Numbered from the stretch's first letter, positions 44,162 through 56,809 are shown. The stretch: DNA of 64,000 nt from Calonectria ilicicola (GCA_020809705.1 CP085831.1:5394001-5458000); one strand, 5' to 3'. Notes: a model not told the origin generated them from the sequence alone. Numbers and translations are program-made.

Positions 44162-47100
44162 ATGTCACGCGTGGAAGTCCCACCACTCACGATGCAGCCC
44201 ACAGTCACCAGTTGGGAGGCAACGTCCCCTGAGCGGGCGTTGCACGGGCTCCCGCCTCAGATCCTCACCATGATGATCTCAAGGTAAATTTCTATGTGAA
44301 ATGGAAGATTAAAATACTCGTGAAACTTCCTTGCTGAGAAAATTTGTAGCAATACACAAATTTGGTGGATTGAGAAGCTGCAGCAGGGCGCCAAGTCCGG
44401 GCGCGCCCAGGCAGCATTCATTCTCCTCAGCTTACTCTGCACATTGGTCGCACTGGCGAGGCAACTCAAGCTACATGGTAAAAGCGTCAGTGAAAAATCG
44501 TCCAGGATCCCACTTGTGTATGAAATCACTTCTCAATTTGCACGAGGCGCTTCTCTGGCGCTGATTGTCGTGGGGGCAACTCAAACCGAGGGCCAATGGG
44601 TCAATGTAGCCCTTGTTGGCTATGTTTTCCTTCTCGGCCTCATTCGCCTTGTAATTAATGCACGATGGTGTCATTTTGTCCTGCGCCAAGTCAACTTGTT
44701 AATGTTTGGATCCTTTTTGATCTTTGTAGCGGCTGAGATACTGCCGCAGCTCCAGGTCAAGTCCCCATACAAAGCAAACAAGATGGTGATGGGCGCGATT
44801 CTGAGTTTGGGAGCAGCCATTTTCATCTCCTTAATAACACCGCGTGCTTGGATTTCACCTCGTATGGAATTGGATGTTCACCCACGTGCCCCCGACGCCA
44901 AGCCAACATTGGAAGAAACCTGCAGTTTGTTCAACTACTATTTCACGTTCGAATGGCTCACTCCACTCATCTGGAAAGGCTCTCAAAAGCCTGTGGAGAT
45001 GGCTGATCTGCCAGGTTTACCCTGGTACGATGAGCCGCTGCGGTTGTTGAGCAAAATCATGAAGGCACGGATGGAGAAGAAGCAAAGGACCCTGTGGACA
45101 GTGGCAAAGTTTCAAAGAACTGAAATCCTCACAATGTGCTCCTGGGTCTTTTTGTCTTTCATTGTTGATTTAATTGCTCCTTTTGCCTTGTACCAGCTTC
45201 TCGCTTATATCGAAAACCCAAGTGAGGCCTTGATTAACCCAGCTGCCTGGCTGTTCCTCATGTTCGCTGGCCCCATGTCCAGAACTGTCACTTGGCAGCA
45301 GTACATATTCACATCAACTCGTTTGATTGTTCGCGTCAAATCAGGCTTGACCCAGGAGTTGTACCACCGAGCCATGAGTTCACTAGAACTGGAAGAGGAT
45401 GTCCTCAACTCCATTGAGACTAAAGATGGTAAAAAGCCCGACATGAAAAGCACATCCGCTGGCCGACTTTCGAATCTCATGGCCAGCGACGTTGACGCCA
45501 TCACCAACGCAAGAGACATTGCTATATTGACTGCTGGTGTTCCAATTGGCACCATAATGTGCTTGATTGGTCTTTACAGGCTTCTTGGGTGGGCTTCTCT
45601 TGTTGGTACTGCCTTCATGGTTCTCATGACTCCCGTCACAACCGTTATCGCCAAGCGAATGGGAATGCTCCAGCGCCATATAAAAATGGCCCAAGACTCG
45701 CGAATCTCCCTGATAAACGAGTATTTGACCTCGATCAAAGCCGTAAAGTATTTCGCGTGGGAGGAATCCATGATCAAGCATGTGCAAGAAGCCCGAGCCG
45801 TGGAGCAAAAGTACCAGTGGCGCACTATGATACTTGTTACCATGCTCAACTCGGTCACTGAATTTATTCCTATAATTACTCTGGTCATTATGTTCAGTAT
45901 TTATGTTGGTGTGATGAAGCAACCGCTTACCGCTCCTATTGCCTTTACCACGCTCTCATTGATCATGAAGATGAGGCAGAGCATTGGCATGATAGGATAC
46001 TTTTCTCGAAACATTTTCAACGGATGGATCTCTATTGAACGCCTTGATAGGTATTTCAGCAGCACAACCCCATTGGTACGATATCCCGTTGGCCCCGCAA
46101 GCGTCAAAAATGCAACATTCCGTCGCCACAAGCTGGCTTCATTCACATTGAAGGATATCTCGCTCGATTTTGTCGAAGGTGGCCTTAACATAATCACCGG
46201 ACCTAGTGGCAGTGGCAAAACTACTCTTCTCCTTTCGTTCTTGGGAGAAACTATTCTCGAGAGTGGAACAGTCACTAGACCTGACGATGTTGCATACGTG
46301 TCCCAAACGGCTTGGCTTCAGAGTGAGACGATCCGCGACAACATTCTTTTCCATTCGGATTTCGAACAGGCTCGCTACGACAAAGTCATAGAGGCATGTT
46401 GCTTGGATATCGACCTCAATGAGCTGCCAAAAGGTGACCAGACCGAAGTAGGAGAGAATGGCACTGCACTCTCAGGTGGCCAGAGGGCACGTGTCGCGTT
46501 GGCCAGAGCTCTATATAGCAAGGCGCCTTTGCTTATGCTGGACGACACATTTTCCGCATTAGATGCTAAGACGGCTTCTGATATTTGGAAACTTTGCTTC
46601 TGCAGTGATATGCTCAAGGGGCGTACCACAATCCTAGTTACGCAGATGCCATGGGCTTCGGCTCAGGCCGACTTCGCAGTGTCACTTGATAAGGGTATGA
46701 TTGAGAGCGCCGAGCGCAACCTTGGTGCAGTTCGCAAACCAGTGGCCTTAGAACACGAGGAAATGGTTGAAGAGGTTGAATCTGATACATCGGCTCCCTC
46801 CACGAATGCCAATGGAAAACACACGAAACAGACTAGCAAGGCAAAGCCCCCATCGACCAAAGGGGATGATATTGCAAATGAGATGGCGGCTAGTGGAGGT
46901 ACAGCACGACTCGGGTTTTTCAAATACATGATGGATTTTGGTGGTCCCCTCTATGCCATCTTTGCGCTCTCCACAACCGTCCTGGCGAACGTCTTCATGA
47001 TTGCCATGACCTTTTGGTTATCCATCTGGGTCAACAGCTACACACGCGAAGAAGCTGTCAACATTACATTCTACCTGAGCGTCTATGTCGCCATTGTTAT

Positions 47101-48973
47101 CGGTGACCTGGTCTGCGAGGCCTTCAGCTTCCTTATATACGCTAATGGTGGCTGGGTTGCAGCGAAACGCATTCATGAAGCCTGTATTCGGAGGGTCATG
47201 TATGCACCGCTCTCGTGGTGGAAGAATGTGCCCGTTGGTCGCGTCGTCAATCGGTTCAGTCGCGACATGAACTCTCTTGATACCTATTTGCCTCGCATTG
47301 TGCAATCATTCTTGGAGCTACTTGTGATGCTTTTCTTCCGCTTAGGCGCTGTCTCAGCCATCATGCCAATTTTTATGATACCAGGCCTCATTACATGCTT
47401 CTTCGGTGTGATTGCGGGCGAGATGTACACGCGAACTGTCGTCACGATCCGCCGCCTCGTATCATCAAGCCAAAGTCCCGTATTCTCCCAGTTCAGCGAC
47501 AGTCTGGCAGGTCTGGCAGTCATCCGAGCGCGCAACGACATGGCTCGTGTATTTGGCGACAAGCTGGCGGAGAGACTGCGAGAGTTTTCCCGAGCAAGTG
47601 AGGCCAACTATAACTTGAATCGTTGGGTGGCGATGCGTATCGACTTTTGCACGGCGCTCGTTTCTGTTTGCGCAGGTATTATAGCCGTGAGCAAGGCTAA
47701 TATGGTGGCTGCTGGTATGGTTGGATTCTCGCTGACGAATGCGACCGGACTAAGTGAGACGATCCTGTACATGGTACGAACAATGAATGAGCTGGAGGTG
47801 GAAATGCAGAGTGTAAGTGTTCAACTTCACTGAACAGCTTCTTCGAAAAAAAGCGACTAATTCGTCCACAGTATAACCGTACCAAGGAGTACACCGTTAT
47901 TGAGCCCGAGGACGAGGCGAAAGAGGACAACAAGGCTATAGAAAATCACGAAGAGTACTTGATCCCCAAGGACTGGCCTCGTTCAGGATCCATTGAGTTT
48001 GTCAACGCAACTATTCGCTATGACGTTGACGGCCCGGATATTCTCAAGGATATCAATCTTAAGTTTGATGCTGGAGAGCGTGTCGCGGTCGTTGGCCGGA
48101 CGGGTTCAGGAAAAAGCACCGTAAGTCGGCACCCCCTACTTCTTGATTCGCTCCAATGAACTGGGCCTAACCCAATGATCTATTCTGCAGCTCGTTCTCT
48201 CCCTCCTTCGCTTCACAACTATTGTCAAAGGAAAGATCCTATACGACGGCGTCGACATCACCAGAATTTCGCGCGAGAGGCTGAGACAGGCCCTCACTAT
48301 TATCCCCCAGGAAGCCACACTATTCAACGGCACCGTGGGCTCCAATCTTGACCCATCTGGCGACATATCCGCCTCGCGACTCAAGGAGGCCATTGAGTCG
48401 TGCGCCAGCATAGCTTCGTTCCGATCTCATGGCCACACAGAGGATAAGAAGGCCGTTAAGACAGAAAACGAGACTGATGCAACAGAGAACACACCTCTGC
48501 TGCAGCACAATGGAAACGGGACTGATAACAATGGAACTATCACGGCCACAGCTACGACGGCAAGCGGGCTGTCCCTTGACACAACAGTACAGGCTCGCGG
48601 TGAAAATTTCAGCCACGGCCAGCGGCAAGTTTTGTCTCTGAGCCGTGCGCTCGTGCGCAGGAGTAAGCTGATGTTGCTTGACGAAGCAACGGCCAGTATG
48701 GATTATGAGACGGACTGGGGTATCCAGAAAATTCTACGCAAGGAGCTTGAGGTAGACAACGCTGAGACTCAAGGGCGCACGCTGGTGACAATTGCACACC
48801 GTCTACGCACCATCATAGACTATGACAAGGTGGTGGTCATTGGTGCTGGAAGAGTAGTTGAGGCTGGGTCACCGACAGAGCTATATCGCGCCAAGGGCCA
48901 GTTCTACAACATGGTACGCCACAGTGGTGAAAGCGATGACCTGGGACATATTTTGGATGTGACCACAAATTAG
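44162..48973 (+). CDS. ABCC-type (MRP) ABC transporter, full length
   Basis: Four exons (44162-44283, 44350-47812, 47872-48120, 48191-48973) encode 1538 aa. Layout is TMD0-like N-terminus, TMD1, NBD1, TMD2, NBD2. NBD1: Walker A GPSGSGKTT (658 on), signature LSGGQ (748-752), and LLMLDDTFSALD, where the catalytic Glu is Asp as usual for ABCC NBD1. NBD2: Walker A GRTGSGKST (1270-1278), signature FSHGQ (1418-1422), and LLDEATASMD with intact Glu. A roughly 45-residue Asn/Thr/Gly-rich insert precedes the second signature. This subfamily exports conjugates, toxins or metabolites across plasma or vacuolar membranes. The ATG at 44162 is chosen; another at 44192 is possible. It is divergent from a Zn2Cys6 regulator. 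Confidence 0.92.
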
Positions 48974-49309
48974 ATCGCTAAAAGTATAGAAATGCTCGGG
49001 AAATATAACATGAATGGTTCAGCAAATTAAGCTATCTGGTTCATATCAAGTAGCTTTTAAAGAACTGTCTAGATGGCGTAACCTATCTCGTAGTCCATCT
49101 CTTCGTGAATATGTGAATATCTGGTATTAGGCGTTGTGACGCATTATGCATTGAAATGACAATTTATTGTGTCGGATAGTATTGTGGGGAAACTTTTCCT
49201 AGTGGTTTGTAAGAACCATGAACACATTCGTACTTGATTCACTATCTCATTTTCTGGTTTATGAATGTGAATTTCAACCTTATTTATGAAATCAGCTATT
49301 TTTCTTTTT
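48974..49309. other. convergent intergenic region
   Basis: Short A/T-rich stretch between the transporter stop and the 3' end of the minus-strand CorA-like relic. Nothing recognised. Confidence 0.5.
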
Positions 49310-50904
49310 TCAAATCATGGATACTATGCTCCAGAATGGAACCTTGCCTTTGTATTTTATATTTCCAATCCAATTTGCACATTGATATACTGCTAAAACT
49401 AACAACGTCACAGGAATCGAAATCGCAAAATACATTCGGAACTTTTCTCCCCCAGGTGCATACTCTTCTGACATGCTAAAGAGTACAGCAACGTATGCCA
49501 GTGGTACGAATACTAAACCTAACGCGGTAATGTTCTTCGCCCTGTCAGCTGCTTGCACAGAAATCTGTTGTTCTTTAAATGCTTGCCGATTGCCTGCTAT
49601 ACTGGCAAGACCTGTAATAGACGATTTGATATTCCCCGCCCAGCTTCGGATGTAGTTGAACTGGTAGAAGAGCATTTGGAAGTCGACACCAACGTCTTTC
49701 CACGAGGTTATTAGCTGCGCATTAGGTCGTTCAAACGGGATCCTGAGTTGGACAAGTATTTATTCAAGATCAAGGCAGCATTTGTTTAGTCGCTTCTCCA
49801 AAGTTTGGCAATCGCTCCAGCTTGATTCTACAGTTGCCAATTCCATACCAGCAAAGTCAGACTTCCTTCGCATGAGAAGTTGTGACCGCAAGACAGTTTT
49901 GCGAAACTGATCCAGATGTCTGGAATACAGGCTTGCAGTGATTTTCTTGACGAAAAGTGACACAATATCTGGAGTGTCCCAGGTAAGACTAGGCAAAGTA
50001 GAATGAGTTGTCAAATAAAAGCAAAGGTCGTCCGCTAGGCTAGTCCTCGGCGGGCCCTGCAACGCCTTGGCCTGGACATCAGCCGGAAGAAAGTCGATAT
50101 ATCCCCCTCCGAACGTTTTGTGCAGATGGGGTGGATGGAATTTTTGTTAGGGCTATCATCTGTGACTATGACGCTGCGCAATGGCGGGTCGCAGATGACT
50201 ATGGCTAAGATCGAGATCAGCATAGATTTACCAAATGATATGCCACCTTTCATGCCGCAAGGAAAATAAAAGTATTATGGCTTACATTTCCACCCATTCT
50301 GTGTGGTATTATTCCAAACAATGCACTTATGGCGTACCATGCCGACAGTATCAAATTTCCCATTCACTCTGGTCATGTTCAAACTTCTTCCCTTAGCTGA
50401 ACATCGCATACTAAAGTGGCCCACCAGTTCAGGTGAAAGGGCTACCAACTCACGATATGGAATGCAGAGGTGGTCCTGTGTCGCAAGGCTAGTAGCTAGT
50501 AAGCTGTAAGAGTTGTCGTTGCTGGATGTGCCATCGGAAGCACGCTCGTAGCGTTTGAAGATGGATGGATGCATGTGAAAATGATTTCCAAGTACAGTCG
50601 CAACATCTTTATTCATGCCCTCAAAAATATATACGATTCTTGGAGACTTGCCATCTGGTATCTCTCGCGTTAAATGTATTGTTGGAGAGTCTGGTCCGTT
50701 GATGTGCGACAACAAAATCTGACCGTCCTCGGCGTTTTCAAACTCGATTGCCCGGATTTTGACTTGGCGGCTTTCCCAAGTGATGCCGAGTTTCCGAAGT
50801 GTGTCATCAGGTTGGCTTGGGCGATGATCGCATGCACTGAGTTTATCTGTGTGGTTTTGATAGGGGCCGTCCCACGCAATCCATGACCCAGAAGCTGTTG
50901 ACAT
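49310..50904 (-). pseudogene. CorA-like fungal membrane protein, broken
   Basis: Exon 1 (50904-50286) encodes MSTASGS... with the conserved VFEGMNKD, LGNHFHMHPSIF, IPYREL and FDTVGMVRHKC parts. An 81-nt intron (50205-50285) and exon 2 (from 50204) follow. In exon 2 the frame must change at a run of five T (plus strand 50141-50145): before it reads VIVTDDSPN, after it GGYIDFLPADVQ and LQGPPRTSLADDLCFYL. Later an in-frame TAA (49760-49762) replaces a codon after CCLDLE, and the family sequence then resumes (RIPFERPNAQ, FQMLFYQFNYIRSWAG). Two TM helices end it (ITALGLVFVPLAYVAVLF and the next). Two independent lesions argue for a pseudogene; the T-run one alone could be a sequencing error. Confidence 0.78.
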
Positions 50905-51514
50905 ATTTGAAGTTGTGATGTAGATGCACAGTTTTGGGTTGAATTTCCTCTGCAGCCTAATACTCACATTTTGAATAAGCAAAGAAAAGGATTCCTGAGG
51001 AGGGAATTTACAGAATGGCGGGGTCCCAGAATTTTCAGCCGCAAATTTCTCTAAAAGATAAAGTGAGAATGGGCTGAACGTAACGTCGGTCAGCTAATGC
51101 GGGCCCTCCTTCATGATATAATCACTGATGACCAATTCAAGTCCGTGGAAAAAACTTTTTACATTACCGTTAAAGTCTCTGGGTATAGTCGGGTACTGGC
51201 AATGCGCCTGCGATTATGTCATATTGGAGGCGCATATTTGGGCGGTTCACATAGATACGCCACTAGGGCTCGCAGCATTATTGGTTTGAAATTCCCTACG
51301 AGGGTTCATTATTCTTTCCCTCCCTTTATGTCTCATTAAAATTTGTAGGTGTGGCTATTGCATTGTACCAGCGTCGATGTGCTTTTATATGTTTAGATTA
51401 GTACAGGATCACGGGCAGCCTCTTTTTTCTTTTACTGTTTTAGCTGAATAATGTATGAATTGGGCCTAATGATAGGGCGAAGCTATGCTTGCATTTGAGT
51501 ATGACTTTCTGTAC
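50905..51514. other. intergenic region
   Basis: Upstream region of the CorA-like relic and 3' flank of the DUF3604 gene. No gene recognised. Confidence 0.5.
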
Positions 51515-53968
51515 TTAGATTACGTACTCTATAAATACAGGACTAGTAATGACCTTTCCACCATTATACTCTCGGCCAACAAAATAAATTGCCTGGCTGT
51601 CGCCAGCATTCCGACCATTTGGAGAGATCGCAAAGTCGCCATGAACGTTCTTCGGTAGTCGAACGTCTGCCAATTCTTCTGCCGACACGAAAAGATCGGC
51701 GCCATTGGCAACGGAGATTTGTTTGCCACCAACTTGGCTGATTTCATCTCGAGTTGCAACCAAGCTGAATTCAGGCTGGGCCTTGTGGGGATTGCCCTTC
51801 AAGGCATCACCAACCTTGACGTAGCCTCCCAAAAGCCCGGATACGGTGATTGTATAGACCTCCTCAGGTTGTGAGCTGAAGGTTATGTCAACTCCATCAA
51901 AGTCTCCACTCGTTCGTGTATCAAACACGACTTGCGAATCCGATTTGAGCTCCACGACATCTTCCGCATTATCTAGTACACCCCCAATTGGTTGTATACT
52001 CGAGATAGATGCACCAGAGACCAAAATAGAACCGCGCCAGACTGCTTCACGGTAACGATCATAGAGTCGAGCTCCTCCCCACCTGACGCGAAGCTTCTTC
52101 TGAGCGGGCGTTTCTAGTGCTTGTGTTGCTTCTTGTTGAAGGTTTCTGTTTAGAATTTGACCACTGGCGTCCCAAGCTTCAACAGAGGAAAACCCTTGGG
52201 ACCCGTAGAATGAATACTTCAAGGCAACTGTCTGGCCAAGTTTTACCTGTAGATCATCGCCCTGCAAGTCGCCATTGCTGGTGCGGACCAAACCAACAAG
52301 TCGCTCTCCTGTGGTTGCAAATGTTCGGCGTGCACGCAATGCTTTTGCAACATTTCCACGCTCCAGCTTGTCAGCAAAAACACCAGTAAGCCCACCCTTA
52401 GTTCCGAACACAGCTGTTCCTGGGACACCGCCTCCACATCGGCCCCGATGTTCGTCTGAATTTGCTGACACACCCAATTTCCAACCTCTCTGAACTGCGT
52501 CGCGCAAAAGCCATTCGAATAAACCCCAAGCGCTTCCAATCTCGAGCAGTCTTTCAAGCTTGGGGTGATGCCAGGCAAGGTTGCATCGGCGGCCACCAAC
52601 ATGAGGAATGAGCAGGTGCTTCTCGGGCGAGTGTGCATATGTAGCGTACACTTCATCCAGCGGCCAGGCACCAGGGGTTAGCTCTGCTGGTCCATGTTCA
52701 TTCCATTCAAAACTGCGCGCAACGTTTCCATTTTTGTCAAATGGGAATTCTGGTTCCTCCACGTTGGGGTCTTCCAGGAACACCACATTGTGATCTCCAC
52801 CAGCAGCAGAGTTGCCGCACCATTCTGTACCGGGAAATACAACAAACTCTCCTTCCGAATTGATCTTCTTGATAATCTCTAGGGTTGCGTTCCAATTCTT
52901 TTGAGTAATATTGAAATCGTTGGCAGTATAGCCGACAATATCCAGACCAGCTATTTTCTGAGCGTATGAAAAGTTGTAGGTGGTTGAATTGGTCCCAACA
53001 GTGTCATCAGAATGAACATGTAGATCTGCGAATAGAGCCCGAGGAACTGGCAGAGATGCATCCGCAGTGATGGGTTCTGCGACTGTGCGTATTACCAATC
53101 CGTCCTCGCCAATGACCAATGTGACCAAGGTGTAGTTTCCGTCTTCTGGTAGGGTAACGTCTGTATCTAACACGGTCCATCCAATCGACGGGAATGGAAG
53201 CCGCCGTTCCCATTTCCATTCGACATTTTCCGAGCCATCCTTTGTGAGGGTGACGTTAGCCTCTAGGTTTTTGACGTCGGCAGTGGCGTTTCCCCAAGCA
53301 TCCTCGGTATGGACATGTATAGGGACCGAGAGGCCAGGTCTTACCAAGCGTGGAGTTGTTATCTTCAGTTTTTTGATAGAGCCGGGGTTGATTTTGAAAG
53401 AAATATCCGGCTTAATTGGAGCGAATCTTGAGGTTCCCACAGGGTCAATGTACCATCTCATGCGAAAGTCATCCTCAACAAACGTCTGCACCCTTGTACC
53501 GGGTGCTCCCCAGCGCCTGTCTCCTAATCGTACGATAATTTTGTCACCAGGGTTCAAATAGCCATCAACAATGTCAACAATGATTGCCTTTTGAAATGGT
53601 CGTTCGTGGCCCTTTTGGTCGAAGCGCACTGCCAGGGACTGTACCGTTGCGGGTGTCTGGCCCGGGAAAAGGTCCCCTGCAACGTATTCGGCTGAAACAT
53701 AGTTGGCCTGTCGTGGGTCAGATGTCTGGAAGAGAGCCCAGTCTGAATAGAATTTGAATGTGCCTTTGATCCAGGCTCCGTCCGCTAAGCCACTTGACCC
53801 GACGGTATATTCCACAATGACTTCGGTCCACTGTCCCGCGGTCAATATCTTTGTGTTGCAGCGAAGTGTTCCCAAGAATGGTAGACTTTTGGTGTGTTGG
53901 TAAAGCCCAATTGGGGCGAAGTATTCCCCGGCCAGGCTCTTCAGCTCATCGTTTGAAAGTGTCTTCAT
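51515..53968 (-). CDS. DUF3604 family protein (PHP-type metal phosphoesterase-like)
   Basis: 817 aa, no intron, no signal peptide. The N-terminal 310 residues are beta-rich. The core then has ADLHVHSDDTVGTNS (H317, H319, D321), the FPGTEWCGN strand with a Glu, LIPHVGGR, and GVSANSDEHRGRCGGG (about 503 on). These His/Asp/Glu positions resemble the metal site of PHP-fold phosphoesterases, to which DUF3604 is related. It may be a metal-dependent hydrolase of unknown substrate. The family is mostly bacterial. The long intronless frame amid intron-bearing genes is consistent with ancient transfer from bacteria, but other fungi also carry it. Its neighbours do not suggest a pathway. Confidence 0.8.
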   Translation of the reverse strand: MKTLSNDELKSLAGEYFAPIGLYQHTKSLPFLGTLRCNTKILTAGQWTEVIVEYTVGSSGLADGAWIKGTFKFYSDWALFQTSDPRQANYVSAEYVAGDLFPGQTPATVQSLAVRFDQKGHERPFQKAIIVDIVDGYLNPGDKIIVRLGDRRWGAPGTRVQTFVEDDFRMRWYIDPVGTSRFAPIKPDISFKINPGSIKKLKITTPRLVRPGLSVPIHVHTEDAWGNATADVKNLEANVTLTKDGSENVEWKWERRLPFPSIGWTVLDTDVTLPEDGNYTLVTLVIGEDGLVIRTVAEPITADASLPVPRALFADLHVHSDDTVGTNSTTYNFSYAQKIAGLDIVGYTANDFNITQKNWNATLEIIKKINSEGEFVVFPGTEWCGNSAAGGDHNVVFLEDPNVEEPEFPFDKNGNVARSFEWNEHGPAELTPGAWPLDEVYATYAHSPEKHLLIPHVGGRRCNLAWHHPKLERLLEIGSAWGLFEWLLRDAVQRGWKLGVSANSDEHRGRCGGGVPGTAVFGTKGGLTGVFADKLERGNVAKALRARRTFATTGERLVGLVRTSNGDLQGDDLQVKLGQTVALKYSFYGSQGFSSVEAWDASGQILNRNLQQEATQALETPAQKKLRVRWGGARLYDRYREAVWRGSILVSGASISSIQPIGGVLDNAEDVVELKSDSQVVFDTRTSGDFDGVDITFSSQPEEVYTITVSGLLGGYVKVGDALKGNPHKAQPEFSLVATRDEISQVGGKQISVANGADLFVSAEELADVRLPKNVHGDFAISPNGRNAGDSQAIYFVGREYNGGKVITSPVFIEYVI

Positions 53969-54772
53969 CTTGATTGATAGACTAGTGAGCTACTTCTTGG
54001 TGGTGGGCCTGGGTGCTTCAAGGAAGAGTCAAGACGGGTTCGGTTCGTCGGTTGCGATCACCGAAGTTATAAGGTGGAATCTCACTGTTGACTGGTGAGA
54101 CCACGATGAGTGGGATTTGCCCCGCATTCACACAATATTTGTCACCCATTCGTGACAGCAACCACAGTGAATTTACCAGTCAGGTCCCTGTCGTGGAAAG
54201 ACTAAAACGACAGACTAATGCACGCGTGTCCATACAGCGCGCAACACTAGGCTGGGAATATAACGCATATTCCTCGCCTTGCCACTCCATCGAATTGCGT
54301 ATTGGTGTCGAATCCGGCGCGTGTCATTGTGAACTGGATTGCGTCACCATGAGAATTAAGCACGCAATATGGGCTATTGAATTATGTACTTGTGTTGAAA
54401 TTGGCGCTATGGATCATCCTGAACCGCATTGCGTGATCATTAAAATTGAGCACGTCATGTGGATCCTTGGTGAAACTCCCCGAGTGAGGGATTCAATGTG
54501 ACGATATGGACTTTGCAATGGACTAAGAGGGCATCAACTAAAGGAAATTACTTGGTACAGATCATCATGTTTGCGTCATTCCCGGTATGGTTCGCCGAGG
54601 ATCCGATTTTCTGGTATGGCTATTCCAGACCTTGCAAATGGTATGGGGATAATGGGTTCTTGATAAGCATAATCATTCCATCAAGGGGATCCTGCAGAGC
54701 CCCCAGCTCTCTTTCTTTCCATTTTCCCCTTATTCTTTGTCTTGTTCCAAAATTGAGTGCAGCTTTTTTGCG
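53969..54772. other. divergent intergenic region with a diverged tandem repeat
   Basis: Lies between the starts of the DUF3604 gene (minus) and the sulfate permease gene (plus), so it holds both promoters. Its centre carries an imperfect tandem repeat; see the entry at 54281. Confidence 0.5.
54281..54475 (+). repeat. diverged tandem duplication, unit about 96 nt
   Basis: Both units share TTGCGT, then AxxATTAAxATT or AGAATTAAGCACG-like stretches and end near ATGTGG/ATATGGG. In one frame the units read TMRIKHAIWAIEL and IIKIEHVMWIL, preceded by GVESGA and VEIGAM. No known protein. It could be a relic of a coding repeat or of a mobile element. Confidence 0.45.
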
Positions 54773-56809
54773 ATGCACTGGGTCCCATTGAAAGAGGTCA
54801 GAAAGGCCATTGCCGAAGATGACAATGTCCGGCACGTACAGAGTGTGCTGCTTGGCCGCAGAAAATCTCTACGATCAGATATAAGAAAATACTTTTCTGA
54901 GATGGTTCCCATTGTTCAATGGCTGCCAGGATACTCTTCGAGATGGATCGCGAATGATATACTTGCCGGCATTACTATTGGAGTTTTGCTGGTCCCTCAA
55001 AGCTTGGCATGCGCTAGTGTTGCGAATATTCCTGGGCACTATGGACTGATTTCCAGCTGGTTGCCAATGCTCATTTATGCAATTATGGGAACATCAAAAG
55101 GTTCTCGGAGCAACATGTTCATTCTTAGGTTGATTGGCTAATGCATAACCTGTAGACACTACGACCGGACCGACAGCAATCATGGCGCTTTTGACTGGGG
55201 AGATTGTGAGCGACCTGACCAAAAAAGGATTTGAAGCTCACACAATAGCTACTGCAGTTGCATTTATGTGTGGGATATACGGTCTTGCTGTAGGCCTATT
55301 TAAGCTGGGATTTTTACTGGACTTTATTCCAGCCCCGGTTTTGAGTGGTTACGTGTCCGCGGCAGCCATCACCCTCCTTCTCCAACAAGTTCCACAGCTT
55401 CTAGGCGAAAAGAATGTCGGTTCAGAGACTGCAGAAGTTATCCACGACATATTTGCAAAATTGCCCCAAACACGATGGAGAGACTTTCTCATTGGGTTTT
55501 CGAGTCTGGTGATGCTCATTGGGCTTCAGTACGTTGGACAGAGACTTGGGAAAAGATATCGCGCCATTTGGTTCTTTTCTGTTGGTCGCAATGCAATCGT
55601 CCTCATCCTCTTCACTGGAATTAGCTATGCTGTGAACAAGGACCGTGGATCTTCTCCTCTATTTGCAATCGCGAAAACAACTAGATCGGGGATTCAGGCA
55701 CCGGCAGTTCCTGATACCTCTTTATTTGGCGAAGTCTCTAGCCGATCAATTTCCGTGTTTCTCGCCGCTGCTTTGGAACACTTGGCTATCGGAAAAGCTT
55801 TCGGCCGCCGCCATCGATATGAAATCAACCAGAGCCAAGAATTGTTATTTGTTGGAGTAGCCAACTTGATTGGTTCCTTCTTTCTCGCCATGCCCGTCAC
55901 CGGTGGCTTCTCTCGGTAAATGTCTTGGCCGCAATCTACTAAATGCTTGCTAATAATGTCAGGACTGCCGTTAACAGTGAATCGGGTGTGAAGAGCCCGT
56001 TGAGAGGAATTATCACGAGTGCTTGTGTCTTGGTCAGCATTTACAAGCTTGCCGGGGCATTCTACTGGATTCCTAAAGCAACTCTGGCAGCAGTTATCGT
56101 CGCCGCAGTTTACAATATTGTTCTTCCGCCTAGGCTTTTTCTTAGTTACTGGAGGACATCTCTAGCTGACTTTATTGGAAGCATGGTAGCTTTCTGGGTG
56201 ACATTATTTGTCTCTGTCGAGATTGGAATTGCTGTCGCTGTTGGTTACAGTATCGTCTATCTCCTCCTACGCATGGCTTTCACGACAGCGAATCGTCTTT
56301 CCATTATTCACTCACCAAATCCGAGCGACCTTCCAGAGGGTGTTGAATGGAACAAGACTATTCCAGATCATACCAGAATCTTTTGCATCAAAGAGTCGAT
56401 AACCTTCCCCAACGCTAATAGGATCAAGTCTTCCATCATTGAGCAGGTCAGGCAACTCAATGCACCGGGAGAGCATTTGAATCGCGACGGGGAAACCAGG
56501 CTTTGGAATGAGCCCCGTCGTCGGGTCAATGGACAATCTGATCCTCATTCGGCTCTACTGCTTCCAAAGCTCAAGCGTGTTGTTGTCGACTTTACCGCTG
56601 TCAATTCAGTTGACACAACTGGTGTACAGGCGCTGGTTGATCTTCATGATGAGCTAAGTATTTTCGTCGGAGACACTGATCTTGAATTTATTAACATGAA
56701 TCCTGCTGTAAATAAGAGATTTGAACGGGCGCGTTGGCTTAAGACTCACAAATCTTCATCGCCTAAGATGGTGAGAGATGAAGGGAATGTGGTTTTTAAT
56801 GAGACTTAG
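54773..56809 (+). CDS. SulP-family sulfate permease with STAS domain
   Basis: Three exons (54773-55100, 55156-55915, 55963-56809) give 644 aa. The first intron removes a frame break between GTSK and D-TTTGPTAIM, the expected SulP motif. The membrane core has about 10-12 helices with the family patterns ILAGITIGVLLVPQSLA, SGYVSAAAITLLLQQ and GSFFLAMPVTGGFSR. The C-terminal cytosolic STAS domain includes RVVVDFTAVNSVDTTGVQAL. It is predicted to bring sulfate, or a related anion, into the cell by proton symport. No sulfur-metabolism gene is nearby. Confidence 0.92.
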
